Source: a bacterium (lineage in GTDB: Bacteria > Verrucomicrobiota > Verrucomicrobiia > Limisphaerales > J093). Taken from it: 64,000 bases of DNA. The position numbers and the translations under genes are program-made. Every line of letters begins with the position of its first letter. Within the stretch, counting starts at the first letter, position 1. Shown here piece by piece: positions 37,219 through 45,817 of this stretch. Below the pieces are notes generated by a model, which worked only from the letters and a program-made list of their open reading frames with translations, was not told where the DNA came from and ran no database searches. The stretch covers positions 1-64,000 of the forward strand of contig JAKANS010000005.1 of the NCBI GenBank assembly GCA_021823625.1, given 5' to 3'.

Positions 37219-37267
37219 AGGCACCGGCGACCGCCAATTGCAGGTTGCCGGTGCCTTTCCGTTTTCC
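37219..37267 (+). terminator. Intrinsic terminator after the YugP-type gene
   Basis: A 14-bp stem, AGGCACCGGCGACC with GGTTGCCGGTGCCT (one G-T pair) and a 10-nt loop, followed by TTCCGTTTTCC. Confidence 0.72.
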
Positions 37268-37372
37268 TTGACCCGGCCTGGTCAATCCTTTTCCCTTGCC
37301 ATGAAGCTGAACGTTGCCCCTTTGACCTCGCGGCTTCACCGAACGTCCGACTCGACTCTGTTGGGGAATCGG

Positions 37373-38032
37373 ATGAAACAAACGTTTGAGTTGGCCATAG
37401 TTGATGACGATCTCTCGATCCTCGACTCCCTCAGCCAGGTTTTCGTGGCCGAGGCCGATTTTGGGGTAGGCCGGGTGTATTCATCACCGGCTTTGGCGTT
37501 GCGAGAAATACCGCAGTACAGGCCAGCCTTGGCCATCATCGACCTCTGGCTGCCCCGTTTAGATGGGATCGAACTCACCCGGCAATTGACCGCTCAATGC
37601 GGCGGCCTCAAGGTGCTCATGTACACCGCGTGCGCCGATCCGCAGATCGTCCTTCAGGCCATGAACGCCGGGGCCTTGGGCTACGTCATCAAACCGGTGC
37701 CAACAGTTCAGTTGCTGGAAGCTGTCCGCACCGTTGTCTCCGGGAAGCCCTTTTTCCCTCCGGGCGTGGTCGATCTCCCGGTCCAGGCGATTCAAAGTCC
37801 GGCGCTGGCCTGGCACGGGCTACCCATCTCCCCACAACAATTGGAAATTCTCAAGCGCTACTTCCAAAACTTCACCTACCAACAAATGGGAGACAAGCTC
37901 CACATCTCCCCTCGAAGCGTCGATCCGCAAATGAGCCGAATACGGATCAAATTAAAGGCACACACTCGCCGCGACCTTCAGGAAAAAGCTATCCACATTC
38001 TCCATCCTCCTCCTGGTGGGCTGCCGGTTTGA
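37373..38032 (+). CDS. Orphan NarL/LuxR-like response regulator
   Basis: A 219-aa regulator: receiver domain (AIVDDDLSILDSLS, phospho-acceptor in LAIIDLWLPRLDG, Lys in GYVIKPVPTVQLL) joined to a C-terminal helix-turn-helix. ISPQQLEILKRYFQNFTYQQ and LHISPRSVDPQMSRIRIKL follow the NarL layout, but the recognition helix has DPQ where KTH is usual, so DNA binding may differ. No kinase gene is adjacent. ATG 37373 follows a GGGGAATCGG leader; the upstream in-frame ATG at 37301 is possible. It borders a mobile, decayed region. Confidence 0.78.
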   Translation: MKQTFELAIVDDDLSILDSLSQVFVAEADFGVGRVYSSPALALREIPQYRPALAIIDLWLPRLDGIELTRQLTAQCGGLKVLMYTACADPQIVLQAMNAGALGYVIKPVPTVQLLEAVRTVVSGKPFFPPGVVDLPVQAIQSPALAWHGLPISPQQLEILKRYFQNFTYQQMGDKLHISPRSVDPQMSRIRIKLKAHTRRDLQEKAIHILHPPPGGLPV

Positions 38033-38311
38033 CCGCCAAACCAATGTGCCGCCTTTGAATGCAATGGCTCCGAGGCCGTGTACGTAATTTTGTACGGTTG
38101 CAGGAAAAGCGGTTTTGGTGTAAGAAACGCACTTGTGAACGCAGCCCATGATCCAAACGTCCCTGCGAGGCTTGGCTTTGAACGGACGAATTGGGACAAG
38201 CCCCCAGGCGGCGGATCAGGTGCCATCGGCGCGGCCCAAAGCGCGCCAATTCCCCGGAGCCGCGCCTCGGCGGAGCGCCATAAATCTCTTTCCTTTGAAA
38301 GCTGCCGGCTC

Positions 38312-38506
38312 TCGCACCCGATCAGTTTCCTGGACGAAACCGCGCCTCAGAAAAAGGCCAAACCCAAAGGGGTGATCGGGCCGGAAATGTGGGTGAAAAT
38401 CGGCGACCCGCGCCCGGCCGATCCGGGCGAGCTGAGTTTCCTGGCCCTGGACACCAGTTCGCCTTACCTAGCGGAATACACCGGCCCCCAGGCCGGCAAA
38501 ACCGCC
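38312..38506 (+). pseudogene. Fragment of an Ig-like C-terminal region of a Verrucomicrobia-type protein
   Basis: Inside a longer open frame (38078-38593), only this stretch looks like real protein: ISFLDETAPQKKAKPKGVIG, then EMWVKIGDPRPADPGELSFL and ALDTSSPYLAEYTGPQAGKT. Proteins with this block normally continue with a conserved LRW-N-x-x-GEKGPWSE segment, which is missing; sequence changes just before the IS256 element. I read it as a gene remnant cut by that insertion. The remaining bases of 38033-38566 hold nothing else that I can support. Confidence 0.5.
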
Positions 38507-38566
38507 CCAATGCTTATCCCTTTGACACCGGTGACGGTTTTGGCAGCGTTCGGTCATGGCACGTCT

Positions 38567-39997
38567 CAACTTGGGAGGTTGTCAAATTCTTAGTTGAAAA
38601 TTCTCTGAGCGGCCCGAGGTGGTTCATGTTAAAAAAGCTTTTAGAGTGAATTCGTCGTAGCGTGTTCGGCTTCAATGTTCGCCAGGACTGCACGGATGGC
38701 CTCATGGCCTTTAATGGTTCGGAAGCTCCGCTCCGCGTAGAGCAGCACGCTGGCCAGCCAGCGCCGAGCCATCCTGGAATTGCGATAGCGTTTGATGTTT
38801 TTCTCACAGGCCCGCACCCGCGAGAAGAGGCTCTCGATGGGGTTGGTCGCGTGCAGCGTCGTGCGCAGCAGCGCCGGGGCCTTAAGTCGGTGCAGCGTCA
38901 GCAGTTCCTGGAACGCTTCTAACAAGGAATCGGCCGCCGACTCGTTGATGGCCCGCAGCCACTGCTCCAGCTCCCCCAGCAGTTTCTCGGCTTCTTTGTA
39001 ATCGTTCTGCTCCAGCGCCACCCGAAAACGGCGGTGGGCTTCCTTGCGGTATTTCTTGGGCCGATGGGCCTGGAGATTGCGGTCCTTGTGGATCGTGCAT
39101 CGCGGCACCAGCAGCTTGCGCCCGTAGCGGTCTTTAAGCGCCTTGGCCGTGCCTTTGCCCCCGTCAATGATGAAGAGCACCTTGGCATTGAGTTTGAGGC
39201 CGCGCTGCTCCAAATCCGCCAGCAACATTTCCCCGATCTCGGCGTTTTCGGTGGCTCCCTCCCAGAAGCCCAGCGCCCGCTTCTGGCCGCCGATATCCAG
39301 CCCCAGGGCCACCACGAAGGCCGTGCCGCCCCGATGCCCCGTGTCCAGGAACATCGCAAAGGGCGCGAAGTCCTCCAGACGCCGCTCGCGAAACTCTTTG
39401 AGCTTTTGGGTCGTCGCTTCCACCAGGCGCTCAGAAACAGCGCTGGGCGATACGCCAAAAGCCTGGGCCGCCCCCCCCACCGTTTCCCGATAACGCCGCG
39501 CCGAGAGCCCTGCCAGCGACTGACCCAGCAACTGCTCGGAGAAGCCCTCCGTGTCTCGCATCGCCTCGTAGCTCTTGAGGCTGACCTCCTGGCCCCCGCG
39601 CCGCAGCCGCGGCCGTTCTACCGCCGCCTTCTGGCCCCCGATGAGCACGGACCCCGCCTCCGAGGCCCATTTGTACAAGCCCTCCCGCCGGGGTTGGTCA
39701 TCCGGGCCAGCTCGTTCCTCGCGTTCCGCGTAGAGGATGAACTCGGCCAGTTCCCGCCCCAACTCCAGCGTCACCTCGTTGAGGGCCCGGCTGCCGGTTT
39801 GCATGATGTCGTGCATCCGCTGACGCATCCGCTCCTGATCGGTGATTTGCCGAAATCCGGCCATTGCTTTTTTCCGATTCTTAGTCTCAACTTTCATGGT
39901 GTGGCTCCTGTCTTGTTTTTTTGTTCAGCGTGGTTGTTACCACGCCGGGAGCCACTCTTCAAATTTCAACTGAATTCAGGATAACCTCCAACTTGGC
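38567..39997 (-). mobile_element. IS256-family insertion sequence with long imperfect terminal repeats
   Basis: The transposase gene lies between imperfect inverted repeats of roughly 50 bp. The left end reads CAACTTGGGAGGTTGTCAAA then TTCTTAGTTGAAAATT; the reverse complement of the right end reads CCAAGTTGGAGGTTATCCTG then AATTCAGTTGAAATTT. Similarity continues to a shared G-TGG/GAGCGGC-like stretch. The exact outer bases are uncertain, and no clean target duplication was found, so adjacent deletion may have occurred. The right end cuts into the restriction gene. Confidence 0.65.
38641..39897 (-). CDS. IS256-family (Mutator-type) transposase
   Basis: A 418-aa full-length transposase. DDE residues are visible in APFAMFLDTGHRGG, KVLFIIDGGKGTAKAL and ATNPIESLFSRVR, with the C-terminal conserved WLASVLLYAERSFR. 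The family also shows VPRCTIHKDRNLQAH, the C-H-x-x-R-N zinc-like box between the second Asp and Glu. Length and motifs suggest an active enzyme. First methionine MKVETKNRKKAMAGF is supported by an AGGAGCC leader. Confidence 0.88.
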   Translation of the reverse strand: MKVETKNRKKAMAGFRQITDQERMRQRMHDIMQTGSRALNEVTLELGRELAEFILYAEREERAGPDDQPRREGLYKWASEAGSVLIGGQKAAVERPRLRRGGQEVSLKSYEAMRDTEGFSEQLLGQSLAGLSARRYRETVGGAAQAFGVSPSAVSERLVEATTQKLKEFRERRLEDFAPFAMFLDTGHRGGTAFVVALGLDIGGQKRALGFWEGATENAEIGEMLLADLEQRGLKLNAKVLFIIDGGKGTAKALKDRYGRKLLVPRCTIHKDRNLQAHRPKKYRKEAHRRFRVALEQNDYKEAEKLLGELEQWLRAINESAADSLLEAFQELLTLHRLKAPALLRTTLHATNPIESLFSRVRACEKNIKRYRNSRMARRWLASVLLYAERSFRTIKGHEAIRAVLANIEAEHATTNSL

Positions 39998-40279
39998 CGC
40001 GACTTTTGAGAACGAAAACTCTGTCTGCGCTGGTTTGCAAGCCGACAAACAACCGTGCGACCTCACCAAAGTGGTTTTCCAGGTTTCGGTAGGCGCGAGC
40101 GCAAAGCTCCTTGGGCACCGACTTCGATGTTCCATTCGGCCGCACCAAATGAGTTGGCCTGCAACTTTGCGCGTTCACCGGTGCCGGAGCGACGCCAAGC
40201 GTCTAAACTGGCCACCTTAATGACATCACACACCCGACTGGCCGTCTTGCCAAGAAACAAGAGGCAGGTGTAGGTCGTA

Positions 40280-40411
40280 GGGCGCATCTCACTTTCTTGC
40301 AACTCCGGTGGGAATTCCGAGGAAAACCGGAGATTTGCCTTGGGATCTCTGAGTGAAATCATGTGAATTCCCCCGGAAAACGGAGGGTGTGCAAGAAAGT
40401 GAGATGCGCCC
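40280..40411. mobile_element. 132-bp MITE with perfect 22-bp TIRs and 9-bp target duplication
   Basis: Perfect terminal inverted repeats start GGGCGCATCTCACTTTCTTG at both ends (22 bp). The flanks are identical 9-mers, TAGGTCGTA, at 40271-40279 and 40412-40420. Removing the element and one 9-mer rejoins the methylase reading frame exactly (VFSKATT to YTCLLFLG). Insert plus duplication is 141 bp, a multiple of three. It has no transposase; the family that moves it cannot be named from TIRs alone. Confidence 0.92.
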
Positions 40412-41408
40412 TAGGTCGTAGCCTTGGAGAAAACTTGCTGGTCACCAAAATGGACGATGTGCACAAGATGTTTGCCAGCGGACAGAATTTCACGGAGCGC
40501 CTGGCCGTATTGAGCATTGAAGAATTTGTTGGGCAAGATGAAGCCAAGCCGGCCGGCCTTGGCTAGCAACCCAAGTCCGCATTCGGCAAATACAACGTAG
40601 ATGTCGTAGTTGCCCTGGCTTGCGGCTGTGTAGGTATGATTGAAGTATTCGACTTCCTGTGGCTGCGAATCCTGCATCGTCTGGATGCGGACGTACGGTG
40701 GATTTCCAATCACCGCGTCGAAGCCGCCTTCCCATTCTGGTCCAATCGCCGGCGAGAGGGGCATTGCCTTCTCGCCCTTCCGCTTCTTGGAACCGTCGCT
40801 GCCAGGTAGCGGCACGCCGGGCCTGGTGTAGTCCAGGGGCGCAGCAGGCGTCTCGCGCAACTCGCCACTGGAAGTCGCGCGCCGGAATATTTGCGGGAAC
40901 TCCGCCTGCCAGTCGAGGACGTTGATGCGGTAATGTTCCTCGTCGGTGAGAAGCGGGAGTTCGGATTGGTGGTAGAAATCCGGGCCGATGAGCGAGTTGC
41001 CGCACTTGATGTTGTCGCCGAGGTCGGGCAGGGCGCGTTCCTGGGAGAACCGGAAGAGGGTCTGGAGGCTTTGCCCCGTCTCGCCCTCCAGCACTTTGAG
41101 CCGCAGGGAGAGTTTGGTGACCTCGACCGCCTGCGTGTCAGTGTCCACGCCGAAGAGGTTGTTCAGGAGAATGCGCTTGCGCTCGGCGATGGTGAGTTTC
41201 CAGCCGCCGCTGGTCTGCACCAGGGCGGGTTTGCTGCCTTTCGCCCACTTCGCCGGGTCATTGGCCAGGTGGAATTGGAGATGCCAGTCCAGCAGGAATT
41301 GGTAGGCGCCGATGAGGAAGGAGCCCAAGCCGCAGGCGGGATCGAGGATGTGGCGTTGAGCGACGCGGTTGAGCATAGTGGTGGCGGCGCGAGGCGAAAG
41401 TGGGCCAC

Positions 41409-41515
41409 GCTCGCCCTCACCCGCAACAACCAGTTTTCCTCCTTCAACCCTCACCCGGCCTTCGGCCACCCTCTCCCACTCCGGTGGGCGAGGGTCCGGG
41501 GGAGGGGGAAGCGCG
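41409..41515. repeat. CCCTCACCC-type repeat inside the restriction gene
   Basis: Degenerate relative of the element at 2904-3048: CGCCCTCACCC, CCCTCACCCGGCCTTCGGCC, ACCCTCTCCCACTCCGGTGG and a G-rich close. On the minus strand it is read in frame as a Pro/Glu/Arg/Gly-rich stretch (PPPPDPRPPEWERVAEGRVR) just before methylase motif I, where relatives have a short variable loop. Confidence 0.65.
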
Positions 41516-42725
41516 CTTGAAGAAACCGGTTCGCCTGAAGTGTTGCCGGAGATTTCCGCCAGCAGTTTCCCAACGGTCTGCCGGACGATGTAGTCCACAA
41601 TGTAGGTGGGCGTGTAATAAACGCCGCCGGCCGTCTTCACCTCCGGCTTGTCGTCCACCACCGCGCGGTGGCCCTCGGTCAGGCGGATGACCTTGCCGAG
41701 AAATTGCTCATAGACCTGCCCAAGAATGTCGGCGGTGAGGACGGAGAATTCGTAGGGACTGTCGGGGTAGTAGAGGCTGCGCAGGATGTCGCGCAGCAGC
41801 TTGTCGTCGAGATCGAGGGACCGCGTGAGTTCGTCGGGATCTTCGTGCCGGCCCTTTTCCCTCTTGAAATGGAAGAGGCCGGAGTTGTAGCGGGCGGCGG
41901 CGGCCTCGAACAACTGGCACAAGCGCGGGGAGATGCGGTCGCCGTTTACGAACGCGCGCAGCCGGCCGTAGTCCTCGATGCCGCGGTCCTCGCCGATGCG
42001 AAGGAAGATGATGCGGTCAATGATGCGCTGGACGGCGAAGTTGAGTTCGCGCTGGCTGAGCTTCGGATTGCGGAGGGCGCGGTTCTCGGCCAGGCGCTTG
42101 CGCCAACCTTCGATGGTTTCAAGGAAAGCGTCGTCCACGGTGGTACCACGCTTGCCCTTGGAGCTTTCGGCGAACTTGTCGAAGGAACCTTTGAGGACGG
42201 CCTCGCGGGAGAAGACCGAAGCGATCCAGTCCCACTTCTCGCCGAGTTCGCGGAAGGTGCAATAGAAGATGCGGGCGGTGGCGGCGGGGTCATCCTGGTG
42301 CGGCTTGATCCGGCAGTCATAGACGGCGAACTCCTCGAAGTCGCTGAGGATGCTGAGGGGAAGCTTGGCGGACCAGGCGTAGCGGCGGAGCTGGTAGGCG
42401 GGGCTGGGCTCGTCCTTGATGCAGACGGACGGCTTCTTGGCTTCGAGGAAGAACTTGCGCGTCCCGCCAATGCGGAAGCCGTAGTCGGGCGCTTTCGTCG
42501 CGCCGCCGCCGCGAATCTGGTCCTCGTGAATGACATCCTTATAGGCCTCGGCGTAGCCCTGCACATTGTCCACGTCCCAACCGAGAGCCTGGAAGAGCGG
42601 GTCGAGGAACTCGCGGCGGAGCTGGGTTTCGTTGTACTGGCCGGACTTGTAGGCGTCGCGTTGCTGCTCGAAGCGAGCGACAAGATCCAGGACGGTTTGG
42701 GGCGCACTCATCGTTTCGAGTAAAG

Positions 42726-42899
42726 GGCATTTCCCGGTTGCGAAAACACCGCGGTACCGGCGCCGGTTTCCTTCACACCGCCGTGGCCCAAGGCCTGGAA
42801 GCGGCGGACCTGGAAGCGCTGGGCTTCGCCCTTCTCGTGCCCGGTGACGTGCTGGAGGCACCAGGCGACAAAGCCCTCGATCGGTACGGCGTCCGGCAT
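42726..42899 (-). pseudogene. N-terminal fragment of a second methylase/type IIG gene
   Basis: A short open frame upstream of the restriction gene reads MPDAVPIEGFVAWCLQHVTG then HEKGEAQRFQVRRFQALGHG and GVKETGAG. This matches the start of a different family of large DNA methyltransferases, which normally continue D-R-L-F-Q-A-F-G-H. The match stops after about 48 codons. It looks like debris from another restriction system, with small internal losses (RFQVRRFQAL). Bases 42900-43047 contain nothing else recognisable. Confidence 0.45.
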
Positions 42900-43047
42900 G
42901 GGGAGGTTGTAGCGAAGTGGGCGGCAGACCGGAAAGGAAAAGCAGTGGGCTGGCGATCCAATCGCGGCCGTGCCCGCACGAACTCGTCTTCACTCCGAAT
43001 TCCAATTCTCGACGGGAAGCTCCCGAAGACGCGGTCTGCAGCCGAAC

Positions 43048-44493
43048 TCAGCGTCCCGCAGACGCGCCGAGTCTCACCAACACCACGCACGGTGGGCGGA
43101 TACGCGGGAGGTCCAGTCGCTGGTCCGCCGCAAGTTGACCGTGGGCAACGCTGCCGAGGTCGCGCCCGGCATCCACGGCCAGCACTTCGTACTCGGTGGC
43201 TCCCGCCCAAGGCACGCCGTCGAGGACCAGCGCGAGCGCATCGGCCGCCGGATCCAGGTTGCTGATCGTGACTCCAGCCTCCCGCCGTGCGGCATCCACG
43301 CCGGCCACGGCCGTCACGCGGCTCGAGCCAACCACCGTGGCGGCGGTGCGCAGCGGCGTGTCGAGCAAACGCCGAAACGCCCGGAAGTCGTGGAACGTTT
43401 TCTTCGGCACGCCGTTGAAGTCGAACAGGCCGAAGCCTTGAATCTCGCCGGTGTAATAGTTCGCCACGTCCACCGGCGCGTCTAGGAGGAGCAGCAGCGC
43501 CGCCGCCGTGAACGCCGCGCCCGCCGGACCGTTCATCTCCGCGAACCACTCCTGGCGCGGCAGCCCCTGGCCTTCTTTCACCAGTGGCTGCCAGTCGTCG
43601 CGAGGCAGGTAGTTCCATTCGTTCAAATGGCTCTCGGTCTTCGTGAAACCGAAGTCGTCCAGCACCCGCCGCATCGCTTGCGCACGACGCGGCAGGTCCC
43701 ACGGGTCACTCGTGTAACGATGCCAGGAAAAGAAATCGAGCGGCACGTGGTGGTCCCGGCACCAACTGAGAAACGCAGTTACGAACGGCGTGGGCGTGAA
43801 AGTCTCGCCCGCGAAATCGCCGGTGCCGCCCACCGCCGGACCGCCCACCTTCGCCTCCGGGAAGCGCGCCTTGAGGGCCTTGGCGGTGACCTCGAACAGC
43901 CGGAAGAACTGCTCGTCCGTGCCGGTCCACATGGCGGGCCGCACGTCCGGCTCGTTCCAGATTTCCCAGTACGCGATGGGTTGCCGGGCGCCGCCGGCCC
44001 AGCCTTCCGTGTAATGCCGCGCGATGCCCACGCAGATCGCGGCCCACTTTTCCGGGTCGGTTGGCGGGTTCACGTAGTACTTGTGCGGCGTGTGCTCGAT
44101 GCTTTCGCCGAGGCGATAAACGAGCCGCGAGCCGACATCCGCGATGGTCTGGAGATAATCGTCGGTCTGGCGGAAATCGTAGTTCTCCGGCAGTGCCGGG
44201 TCGTCGCGGAAATCGCGGAAAATCGTGTGGATGTCCACCGCCTCGGCGTTGAGCCAGACGGTGTCGTGCAGGCGCGTGAACGGCACGCCGAGCTCGCGGT
44301 GGTAGGCCGAGAGGTCCACCGTGCCGCGATAACAGAGCGGTCCGCAGTTCACGCCGTGAAGCGGGCGGATGACGCCGTTCGTCCGCGCGAAATCGACCCG
44401 CACCTCCGCCGCGCGCAACACCGAGCCGAAACAGACCGTCGCCAGCCAGACCAGGCAGGCCGGCGCGAGCAAGCTACGTGGATGGGAGAGCAT
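43048..44493 (-). CDS. GH39-like secreted glycoside hydrolase
   Basis: A 481-aa exported glycosidase (signal MLSHPRSLLAPACLVWLATV ending near LRAA). The fold is a (beta/alpha)8 barrel of clan A: acid/base Glu in the N-E-P motif IAYWEIWNEPDVRP and a likely nucleophile in HLNEWNYLPRDDW, as in beta-xylosidases of family 39. LHGVNCGPLCYRG, TRLHDTVWLN and FSWHRYTSDPWDLP are family-style blocks. A small beta-domain ends the protein. Substrate (xylan, glycosaminoglycan-like or other glycan) is not determined. The tracked start adds 19 residues ahead of the signal peptide. Confidence 0.82.
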   Translation of the reverse strand: MLSHPRSLLAPACLVWLATVCFGSVLRAAEVRVDFARTNGVIRPLHGVNCGPLCYRGTVDLSAYHRELGVPFTRLHDTVWLNAEAVDIHTIFRDFRDDPALPENYDFRQTDDYLQTIADVGSRLVYRLGESIEHTPHKYYVNPPTDPEKWAAICVGIARHYTEGWAGGARQPIAYWEIWNEPDVRPAMWTGTDEQFFRLFEVTAKALKARFPEAKVGGPAVGGTGDFAGETFTPTPFVTAFLSWCRDHHVPLDFFSWHRYTSDPWDLPRRAQAMRRVLDDFGFTKTESHLNEWNYLPRDDWQPLVKEGQGLPRQEWFAEMNGPAGAAFTAAALLLLLDAPVDVANYYTGEIQGFGLFDFNGVPKKTFHDFRAFRRLLDTPLRTAATVVGSSRVTAVAGVDAARREAGVTISNLDPAADALALVLDGVPWAGATEYEVLAVDAGRDLGSVAHGQLAADQRLDLPRIRPPCVVLVRLGASAGR

Positions 44494-44842
44494 GACGTTG
44501 CTTACCGTCGCGGCGGGCGAATGGCAAGCCCGACCCCGCCAAAGCCTCATCCCAGTGCGGAAGCCACACGGCGGCCAAGGCCTTGGAAGCCGAGGGTGGG
44601 TGCGTTATATCGCGCGTAAGAAGACAAAGCGAGTTGCTCTTTCTGCATCGTGATTGCGCGAGCCGGAAATGGACGGAAGGCATGCCCCAGACAGAACGTT
44701 GAGTTAACCCAAGTGCATGGGGGCGAACTTGACTGAGTGGCACGGTCGTGTCAGCGTGCGTGCCCATGAAGCACCCCACTCCGTATTGGCTTTTGCCCCT
44801 GGCTTTGGCCCAACAATACTGTTCGGCATCATTCGCACATTT
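44494..44842. other. Intergenic region without recognised feature
   Basis: About 350 bp between the divergent glycosidase and lipoprotein genes. I see no gene, strong hairpin or repeat. It should contain both promoters. Confidence 0.5.
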
Positions 44843-45121
44843 ATGAACACATCGCGCACTGCACTCAGCACATCAGCGGTTCTCCTTGGATTGAATCTCC
44901 TCGCCGGGTGTTGCACGGCACCTCACAGGCGCACTGATCCGAGTTTCCCGGTGGCCACCAGCCCTGAGCACCGATATGACGTTTACGTTGGTGACAAACG
45001 CTTCATAGTCGACTCCGTGCACTTTCAAGGTGACTGGGTGATCTTGGAGGGAGGCTATCCCGCTGCGAAGGCACTCTGGATACCTCGCGGGCGCGTCGAT
45101 TGGATACAAGAGCCCAAGTGA
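44843..45121 (+). CDS. Small putative lipoprotein
   Basis: A 92-aa protein with a lipobox (VLLGLNLLAGC at residue 21). The mature part, YDVYVGDKRFIVDSVHFQGD and WVILEGGYPAAKALWIPRGRVDWI, has alternating strands; I do not recognise a family. I chose the ATG giving MNTSRTALSTSAVLL; the tracked ORF begins 42 codons earlier with no signal. It stands alone before a HicBA pair. Confidence 0.6.
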   Translation: MNTSRTALSTSAVLLGLNLLAGCCTAPHRRTDPSFPVATSPEHRYDVYVGDKRFIVDSVHFQGDWVILEGGYPAAKALWIPRGRVDWIQEPK

Positions 45122-45284
45122 TTGCCGAACAAACCAGATGCAGCGAACCCGGCGATGGCGCTCCGGTTTGCAGTCGAGGATCAGGGGCGCCGGGTCACTG
45201 ATCTGGAACGTTCGGCGGTTTGCGCCACCGAGGTCTTGCCGGTGGACATCCCCCGGCGGCTGGGCATATGTTCCAGCCGCTGAT

Positions 45285-45485
45285 ATGCAAATTGAGCTTG
45301 AGCAAGAAGCGGACGGCCGATGGCTGACTGAGGTGCCTGAACTGCCTGGGGTGATGGCGTATGGCCGGACGAAGGAGGAGGCACTGGCCAAGGCCAAGGC
45401 CCTGGCCCTGCGTGTGATGGCCGATCGCCTGGAACATGGGGAGCCGATTCCGGAATTGACGGATGTGTTCTCGGTGGCTGCATGA
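45285..45485 (+). CDS. hicB: HicB-type antitoxin
   Basis: A 66-aa HicB-like antitoxin. The RNase-H-like partial fold is typical: MQIELEQEADGRWLTEVPEL, PGVMAYGRTKEEALAKAKAL. There is no room for the C-terminal DNA-binding domain of longer HicB proteins, so autoregulation may need another factor. The gene comes before the toxin and overlaps it by ATGA. The upstream part of the tracked ORF is not protein-like. Confidence 0.85.
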   Translation: MQIELEQEADGRWLTEVPELPGVMAYGRTKEEALAKAKALALRVMADRLEHGEPIPELTDVFSVAA

Positions 45486-45697
45486 GCCAGTGGGGATCAG
45501 CGAAGGCACGCTCGGTTTTGGCGGCGCTGTTGCGGATCGGCTGGCAGATCAAGCGACAGTCGGGTGGGTCTCACCGAGTCCTGGCACGGACAGGGTGGCC
45601 GGACTTCGTTTTCGCGTTCCACGACGGTGAGGAAATTGGCCCACGGATGCTCGCTCGGATCGCCCGGCGTACTGGCTTGCGGCCCGAGGACCTTTGA
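45482..45697 (+). CDS. hicA: HicA-type mRNA interferase toxin
   Basis: A 71-aa double-stranded-RNA-binding-like toxin that cleaves mRNA when unbound. The conserved catalytic His sits in KRQSGGSHRVLAR, preceded by VLAALLRIGWQ, with the FAFHDGEEIGPRMLARIARR close typical of HicA. Coupled to the HicB gene by a 4-bp overlap. The pair is complete. Confidence 0.86.
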   Translation: MSQWGSAKARSVLAALLRIGWQIKRQSGGSHRVLARTGWPDFVFAFHDGEEIGPRMLARIARRTGLRPEDL

Positions 45698-45817
45698 ACA
45701 CCATGCCGAACCAAACACTGCACGGAATGGCGGCCCCGCGACGCCGGTTGCCAACCCGTGAGTTGTGACGGGGCCGCCATCGGTGAGCCGGTCGTTGGCC
45801 GGACTTGAACCTGTGAG

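Larger units (their letters stand above)
39998..42711 (-). pseudogene. Type IIG restriction-modification gene broken by MITE, frameshift and IS256
   Basis: Single-chain restriction endonuclease plus adenine methyltransferase (Eco57I-like). N-terminal nuclease region: KAPDYGFRIGGTRKFFLEAKKPS has the PD-(D/E)xK elements. Methylase motifs: GGVYYTPTYIVDYIV, ILDPACGLGSFLIGAYQF and catalytic FDAVIGNPPYVRIQ. Start ATG 42711 gives MSAPQTVLDLVARFEQQ. The open frame stops at KATT where a MITE enters (40411). Beyond it YTCLLFLGKTASRV continues in the same frame, then a frameshift near 40110-40130 moves to ENHFGEVARLFVGLQTSADR (target-recognition domain), and the IS256 end cuts it off after FVLKSRG. The full enzyme is unlikely to be made. 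Confidence 0.82.

Noticed and set aside
38078-38593. 171-aa ORF as an intact gene
   Set aside because: Only about 65 internal residues resemble a protein family; the rest has no support and the expected continuation is missing, so it is listed as a fragment.
41668-42723. 351-aa plus-strand ORF
   Set aside because: Antisense shadow of the restriction-modification gene; Glu/Ala/Val-rich without motifs.
43627-44619. 330-aa plus-strand ORF
   Set aside because: Antisense to the GH39-like gene, which carries NEP and signal-peptide evidence.
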